Positions 16,166 through 19,190 of a stretch of DNA of 19,190 nucleotides are shown one piece after another; position 1 is the first letter of the stretch, and each line of letters starts with the position of its first letter. The translations under genes were made by a program, and so were the position numbers. The DNA comes from DATKDP01 sp035546335 (GTDB lineage: Bacteria > Acidobacteriota > Thermoanaerobaculia > Gp7-AA8), in NCBI GenBank assembly GCA_035546335.1, contig DATKDP010000027.1, positions 1 to 19,190 on the forward strand, read 5' to 3'. The notes beneath the pieces are model-generated. The model was not told where the DNA came from and did not search any database. It saw nothing but the letters and a program-made list of their open reading frames with translations.

Positions 16166-17012
16166 TCTCGACTCCTTTCATGAAACGTTGATTCTTTCGG
16201 ACTCGGACTCATGTGGAATCGCGCGGGAGGGGCGCGGCACGATCGCCACTCGATCCATTCGGGCCGGCAGGAAAACGAGATCTCGAAGCGGATCGATCCC
16301 CGTGTACGCCGGCCCGCTGCACGACTTGCCGGATGCCACATCGAGAGTCCTCGTGGAGAACGACTCGAGCGAGCCGTGGCAGCATCCGGTCAGAAGCCGC
16401 CACACCGCTCCATCTCGCTTTTCAAGGAGCGAATTCTACCGCAAACGGTGCGGCGATGAGAAATCGCGCAGGCGACGCAGTTCGCCCGGGCGTTTCACGG
16501 CGAGGTAGCGGAGGGAGGAATCGACGCTTCCCTCTCGCCTGGGCCGCTGCAGCCGGCGCTCACCGCGCTGGCCATTCGTATCTTTCCGGAGCTCGCCGGT
16601 ACGTTTTCCCACTCTTCCTTTCTCTTTCGTCTAGGAGGGGTGGTGGAGCGTTGATGCGAGCCTGCGAGGTGACGCGAGGATGCATTGGGCGGCGGGCTCG
16701 GCTCTCTCAGCAGGCGTCAGGGGGTGAGCGAAACGGGCGGTGACGAGTGGCCGCGGCGGAGTGAGGCAGAGCGATTCCAGAGCAGCGCAGGCTGGCGGAG
16801 GAGCGGTGCGAGAGAGCAGGCGTTGTTGTCATGAGGAGTCGAGCCAGGCTCGCGCTCGTCGACCTCCGGCCGCGAAGGCGGCCGCAACAACCTCAGCCCC
16901 GCCCGTGAGGGCGGGGTCACCAATCATGCGCAGTTCCTCGGAAGGCCGCGAAGGCGGCCGGCACAGTCGGATCACTGTTGGAGGGCACGCAACGATCCTG
17001 CGATGATCTCGT
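16166..17012. other. Gene-poor region with uncertain open frames
   Basis: No gene can be supported. A minus-strand frame (16178-16405, GTG start, 75 codons) has GC-rich third positions but matches nothing I know, and an overlapping plus frame is equally GC-rich. A second plus-strand frame (16460-16651, 64 codons, no start codon, running from EIAQATQFARAF to FLFRLGGVVER) reads like protein and could be a gene remnant. The right part holds three short hairpins and then the recombinase relic. The upstream signals of the DUF1326 gene must lie near 16166-16250. Confidence 0.35.
16867..16959. repeat. Three small GC-rich hairpins with 4-nt loops
   Basis: CGGCCGC/GCGGCCG with loop GAAG (16867-16884), CCCCGCCC/GGGCGGGG with loop GTGA (16897-16916), and GGCCGC/GCGGCC with loop GAAG (16944-16959). 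The first and third are near-identical, 77 bp apart. They lie just left of the integrase fragment. Function is unknown. Confidence 0.6.
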
Positions 17013-17165
17013 TCCCCGCGGAGCGGCCGGATCCGGCGGCACCACATCGACGAGTCGACCGTGCAGAAGGGTGTGCGACAGGCAGCGCTGGCTGCGGGAA
17101 TCACCAAGCCTGCAGGCCCACATACGCTTCGCCACTGTTTCGCCAGGCATCTGCTCGAGGACGGG
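17013..17165 (+). pseudogene. 3' fragment of an integron-integrase-like tyrosine recombinase
   Basis: The frame reads PRSGRIRRHHIDESTVQ, then an AALAAGITKPAGP stretch, then HTLRHCFARHLLEDG, ending at about 17165. This matches the region of IntI/Xer recombinases around box II, with H-x-x-R (HTLR) present. The RRHH-x-xES and AGI-x-KPA features are more like integron integrases than XerC/D. The N-terminal part is missing, with only a possible FPAERPDP trace in another frame at 17012-17035, and the LGH and catalytic Tyr segments are cut off. It therefore cannot be active. Its strand points toward the attC sites, which is not the usual divergent integron layout. Confidence 0.75.
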
Positions 17166-17167
17166 AG

Positions 17168-17217
17168 GGGGAAAGTTACGTGATCGGAGAGGGGAAAATT
17201 GCGTGATTGTTTGACAC
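17168..17217. mobile_element. Possible insertion-sequence end with two direct repeats
   Basis: GGGGAAAGTTACGTGATCG (17168-17186) and GGGGAAAATTGCGTGATTG (17191-17209) match at 16 of 19 positions, 23 bp apart, and are followed by TTTGACA. Exactly here the recombinase homology stops. Paired ~20-bp repeats next to a TGTCAA-type tip (minus strand) are reminiscent of IS21-family ends, but no transposase is present, so the family is a guess. Confidence 0.35.
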
Positions 17218-17218
17218 C

Positions 17219-17253
17219 ATGATCGGTCTCCTTTCGAGGTTGAGATCCGATCA
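17219..17253. repeat. Imperfect inverted repeat
   Basis: TGATCGGTCTC at the left pairs with GAGATCCGATCA at the right (one extra base), with about 11 nt between. It directly follows the possible insertion-sequence end. No function can be assigned; the rest of 17254-17353 shows nothing recognisable apart from a small GCCGC-GAA-GCGGC hairpin near 17338-17350. Confidence 0.5.
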
Positions 17254-17353
17254 GTGGACACCCCTCCGGGCAGCAGAGGCGAGCCGTCACCCGACTCACG
17301 AGCCGAAGCCCCAAACTCCTGAGGCACGCGCAAGCGCGCCGCGAAGCGGCTTC

Positions 17354-17454
17354 GTTCAACTCTACGCTGCAGCTGACGCGAACCGCTGCAACATTTCGGG
17401 TCAGCCATACTTCATAGCGTGCGGTTCGCCCAGCTGAGCGCTGAGCCGTTAGCC
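17354..17454 (+). mobile_element. attC recombination site 1 of integron array
   Basis: The 101-bp site begins with GTTCAAC (17354-17360, fits RYYYAAC) and ends with GTTAGCC (17448-17454). The arms CGCTGCAGCTGACGCGAACCGC (17365-17386) and GCGGTTCGCCCAGCTGAGCG (17421-17440) pair over about 20 bp with one unpaired base on the left arm, the extrahelical feature expected of attC. The middle is about 34 nt. Recombination would occur after the G at 17448, the left boundary of cassette 1. Confidence 0.8.
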
Positions 17455-17463
17455 GCTGGCCAC

Positions 17464-17472
17464 TGCTATCAT
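17464..17472 (+). promoter_or_regulatory. Extended -10 promoter of cassette 1, leaderless start
   Basis: TGCTATCAT (TGn plus TATCAT) ends 7 nt before the ATG at 17480, so transcription would start at or next to the start codon. The gene has no ribosome-binding site. This suggests the cassette brings its own promoter; the role is inferred from sequence only. Confidence 0.45.
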
Positions 17473-17479
17473 CGAATCG

Positions 17480-17719
17480 ATGAGTCCGACGATCTTCCGG
17501 GCAGGAACGTACCGCTTCTACTTTTTCTCTCTGGAGGAGTCTCGACTCCACGTCCACGTGCAGAGTCCCGACGGCGAGGCGAAGTTCTGGGTCGAGCCGG
17601 AAATCGAGCTGGCCCGGAACGAGCACCTTTCCCCGAAGGATATCGGTAGAATAGAGAAGCTGGTCAGGGAACACGAGAATGAAATCCGCCGCGCATGGAA
17701 GAAGCACTTCGGGGGTTGA
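17480..17719 (+). CDS. DUF4160 family protein, cassette 1
   Basis: This 79-aa protein matches the DUF4160 pattern along its length: PTIFRAGTYRFYFFSLE near the start, HVHVQSPDGEAKFWVEP in the middle (about 24-40) and LV-x-EH...AWKKHFGG at the end. Function is unestablished; DUF4160 and DUF2442 genes are often adjacent, and a toxin-antitoxin-like role is a hypothesis only. ATG 17480 is 26 nt past attC1 with an extended -10 directly in front. It overlaps the next gene by 41 bp. Confidence 0.85.
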   Translation: MSPTIFRAGTYRFYFFSLEESRLHVHVQSPDGEAKFWVEPEIELARNEHLSPKDIGRIEKLVREHENEIRRAWKKHFGG

Positions 17720-17942
17720 GGTGACGAACATTTCGCCCTGGGGCGTGTGGATACTTCTCGAGGATCGGGAGCTGTTTCTTCCTTTTGAGAAGTTTCCCTG
17801 GTTTCGCGAGGCTTCAGTCGCGAAAGTTCTGCGTGTCGAGCGTCCCGGCAGCGATCATCTCTATTGGCCGGAGCTCGACGTGGATCTGTCCATCGAATCG
17901 ATCGAGCACCCTGAACGGTTTCCACTCGTTTCGCGCGGCTAA
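17679..17942 (+). CDS. DUF2442 family protein, cassette 1
   Basis: This 87-aa protein contains HGRSTSGVEVTNISPWGVW (6-24), ELFLPFEKFPWF, then an HLYWPELDVDLSIESIEHP stretch, the DUF2442 pattern. ATG 17679 overlaps the DUF4160 gene by 41 bp and keeps the HGRSTS segment I associate with the family; GTG 17721, just after the DUF4160 stop, is the alternative (73 aa). The TAA stop lies within the GGCTAAC core of attC2, as in many gene cassettes. It probably works with its DUF4160 partner; DUF2442 proteins have no settled function. Confidence 0.85.
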   Translation: MKSAAHGRSTSGVEVTNISPWGVWILLEDRELFLPFEKFPWFREASVAKVLRVERPGSDHLYWPELDVDLSIESIEHPERFPLVSRG

Positions 17943-18027
17943 CAACAGCGTTGCACCGGCCGATACTACACCGTGAAACGGGCGTTCATCGCGTGCGCGG
18001 CTGCGCCGGTGAACGCCAACGTTAGAT
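17937..18027 (+). mobile_element. attC recombination site 2
   Basis: The 91-bp site begins with GGCTAAC (17937-17943) and ends with GTTAGAT (18021-18027). GCGTTGCACCGGC (17948-17960) pairs with GCCGGTGAACGC (18005-18016), leaving one extra G on the left arm. With attC1 it bounds cassette 1, about 17449-18021 (573 bp). It is the best-formed of the three sites. Confidence 0.88.
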
Positions 18028-18058
18028 GCCACGACAGCACTACAGGCATAGACAACAG

Positions 18059-18541
18059 ATGCGAACACTCCTGATTCTTGCTCTCGTCTTTGGTACGGTG
18101 GGCTGTCGTGACATCGCCACGGAAGAACGTATCAAGCAGATCGAAGACCGAGTTGCGGCACTAGAACAGCGTGGGTCCAGTTCGGCGGCACCGGCAGTGG
18201 CTACGCCAAGCTCGGCTTCAGCGCCCAGTCAAACCGCCACGTCGCAATCGGCTGTACAGCCCACCGGCGGCGTGCCCGGGCAAGATCCGGCCGCAGCGGA
18301 GGCGGTGCTCATCGCGCATTGCACCGAGAAATGGCCGAGTGATTTCAATCTGCGTGCGTACTGCCAGAAACAGCAACGAGAGGCGGTGGCAAAGCTGAAC
18401 CAGCCACCCCCGGCGGACATCCCCGCCGACGCCATGGCCGTGATCCGTTCCAAGTGTGCTGAAAAGTGGCCTACGGATTACAACATGCGGGGGTATTGCG
18501 AGAATCAGCAATTCGAGGGATACCGCGAAGCGAACAGGTGA
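18059..18541 (+). CDS. Predicted lipoprotein with duplicated Cys-KWP motif, cassette 2
   Basis: This 160-aa protein belongs to no family I can name. It has a lipoprotein-type signal (LVFGTVGC, lipid-modified Cys16), a short coiled coil (about 19-38, IKQIEDRVAALEQ), an Ala/Ser/Pro/Gln-rich linker (40-80), and two copies of C-x2-KWP-x-D-[FY]-N-[LM]-R-x-YC-x2-QQ at 88-106 and 133-151, each with Cys-x13-Cys. It should sit in the periplasm, tethered to a membrane, with possible disulfides. ATG 18059 is chosen because the signal peptide begins there; an in-frame ATG at 18026 lies inside attC2. No ribosome-binding site is obvious. It is the only gene of cassette 2. Confidence 0.8.
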   Translation: MRTLLILALVFGTVGCRDIATEERIKQIEDRVAALEQRGSSSAAPAVATPSSASAPSQTATSQSAVQPTGGVPGQDPAAAEAVLIAHCTEKWPSDFNLRAYCQKQQREAVAKLNQPPPADIPADAMAVIRSKCAEKWPTDYNMRGYCENQQFEGYREANR

Positions 18542-18545
18542 CGCG

Positions 18546-18669
18546 GCCTAATGCATAGGACTCTTTGCCGCATCGGGACCGGTTGAGAGGTGCCAGACCG
18601 CCCAGGTCGAGCGCCGGCCCGGGAGTGCGTTGACGGTTGAATTCGATGCGGTAATGAGTTCAGTTGGAC
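18546..18669 (+). mobile_element. attC-like site 3 (more diverged)
   Basis: It starts 4 nt after the lipoprotein stop with GCCTAAT (18546-18552) and ends with GTTGGAC (18663-18669, fits GTTRRRY). The left arm GACTCTTTGCCGCATCG is largely complementary to the right arm CGATGCGGTAATGAGTTC near 18644-18661, with one bulged base. The spacers are unequal and the outer cores pair imperfectly, so this is weaker than sites 1 and 2. Cassette 2 would be about 18022-18663. Confidence 0.6.
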
Positions 18670-18696
18670 GAAGCCGTGTGCCACTGTGGGACCTTG

Positions 18697-18830
18697 GGGA
18701 CGGAGCTTCTGTTCTCGGCGTCTGCGGCAGTTTCCATGGCCTTGGAGCCGCAAATTCCTTTTTATCTGCGAGATGCGCGGCGGCTGAATCGTGACCATTG
18801 CAAACCCTGCAGAGACAGAAGCTCCGTCCC
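18697..18830. repeat. 134-bp unit bounded by perfect 16-bp inverted repeats
   Basis: GGGACGGAGCTTCTGT (18697-18712) is repeated inverted at 18815-18830. The 102 bp between do not code for a recognisable protein. This is the form of a MITE-like or hairpin element. No flanking target duplication is obvious. Confidence 0.65.
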
Positions 18831-18848
18831 TTGACAGCCGCGCAGGCT

Positions 18849-18890
18849 GTCATCCCGAAGCGGGCGGAGGGGTGGGGAAGCGAGGGATCT
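18849..18890. repeat. Possible dispersed intergenic motif (GTCATCCCGA...GCGAGGGATCT)
   Basis: TGTCATCCCGAAGCGGG is followed by GAAGCGAGGGATCT after about 12 bp. This resembles the dispersed intergenic motif GTCATCC-x-GA-GCGAAGCGA-GGATCT known from several phyla. Only one copy is in the window, so its repeat nature here is inferred. The remainder to 18975 shows nothing further. Confidence 0.35.
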
Positions 18891-18975
18891 CGCCCCGTTC
18901 CCTACGAGCCCCGTGGGGCAGCCGTTCACCTCACCGCACCCCGGGTGTCGAATGCGCTCGAGTTCCGCGCGTCGC

Positions 18976-19190
18976 TCAGAAGCTGAGCCAGATCCAGTCG
19001 TTCTCCAGCCCGAACATCAGCCGTCCCGCCGCGGCGTAGCGCGCGGTGCACTTCGAGGCGTGCTGCATGAGCACGTGTACGTCGCGGAAGTGGCGCTCGA
19101 ACGGCTGGCCGATCCGGATCGACGACGTGCCGACCGAGTCGTTGACCAGGCGCACCGCTTCGGCCGACGCTTCCGCGGCGAAGCACACCG
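18976..19190 (-). CDS. Acyl-CoA dehydrogenase-like flavoprotein, C-terminal part
   Basis: The last 70 residues of a gene entering from the right edge are visible. EAVRLVNDSVGTSSIRIGQP, then FERHFRDVHVLMQH, matches the C-terminal helical domain of acyl-CoA dehydrogenase-like enzymes, including the two-component flavin monooxygenase branch (HsaA/DszC-like), where the R-x-x-RD-x2 and QH positions are conserved. Substrate and full length cannot be told. The stop is at 18976-18978. Confidence 0.75.
   Translation of the reverse strand, partial: VCFAAEASAEAVRLVNDSVGTSSIRIGQPFERHFRDVHVLMQHASKCTARYAAAGRLMFGLENDWIWLSF

Noticed and set aside
16178..16405. 75-codon minus-strand gene upstream of the DUF1326 gene
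   Set aside because: GC-rich third positions are matched by an overlapping plus frame, there is no family similarity and no ribosome-binding site.
18546..18642. Alternative attC3 ending at GTTGAAT (18636-18642)
   Set aside because: The inner arms do not pair; ending at GTTGGAC (18663-18669) gives a far better stem.
1..19190. tRNA or rRNA genes
   Set aside because: On reading the gaps I found no T-arm GTTCGA-type core with matching acceptor stem and no rRNA-like segment; a covariance search was not possible.

Overview
The window is about 19.2 kb of GC-rich bacterial DNA. The best taxonomic pointer is the secreted protein at 7269-8957, whose N-terminal half has the layout of the VWFA-related domain typical of Acidobacteriota. 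An acidobacterial origin is therefore inferred, with the class left open.

Layout. (1) 1-264: a heptanucleotide array directly upstream of cinA (265-1530, +). (2) 1832-6981, minus strand: an envelope and isoprenoid block read truA > uppS > cdsA > dxr > rseP. The genes in the middle overlap, and the block converges on cinA. (3) 7269-8957, minus: the secreted VWFA-type protein. (4) 9187-14639, plus: a tightly coupled run of dapF, a polytopic membrane protein, a predicted GT-C membrane glycosyltransferase with a C-terminal soluble domain, and a family-2 glycosyltransferase. (5) 14793-16165: a VOC-fold protein (+) and a membrane-anchored DUF1326 protein (-), separated by a GC-rich hairpin repeat. 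(6) 16166-17012: no secure gene. (7) 17013-18669: a relic integron, with a 3' fragment of an integron-integrase-type tyrosine recombinase, then three attC-like sites enclosing two gene cassettes. (8) 18670-18975: repeat-rich spacer. (9) 18976-19190: the C-terminal end of an acyl-CoA-dehydrogenase-like flavoprotein running off the right edge.

How the genes fit together. UppS makes undecaprenyl diphosphate, the lipid carrier for cell-wall glycans. CdsA makes CDP-diacylglycerol, Dxr commits carbon to the MEP pathway that feeds UppS, and RseP is an intramembrane protease of envelope stress. DapF makes meso-diaminopimelate for peptidoglycan and lysine. The two predicted glycosyltransferases probably use lipid-linked or nucleotide sugars at the membrane.

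The most unusual content is non-coding. Intergenic gaps in the left 7.3 kb carry strictly 7-bp-periodic repeats (GAGGCTN on one strand, NAGCCTC on the other). In three of the four gaps these form fold-back arrays: G-rich arm, core, C-rich arm. Three genes (cinA, rseP, dxr) end at the TAG of the same GGCTAG repeat word. A separate ~100-bp interspersed element occurs twice (1604-1699 and, inverted, 15192-15403). On the right, the integron relic holds a DUF4160-DUF2442 gene pair and a lipoprotein with a duplicated Cys-KWP motif.
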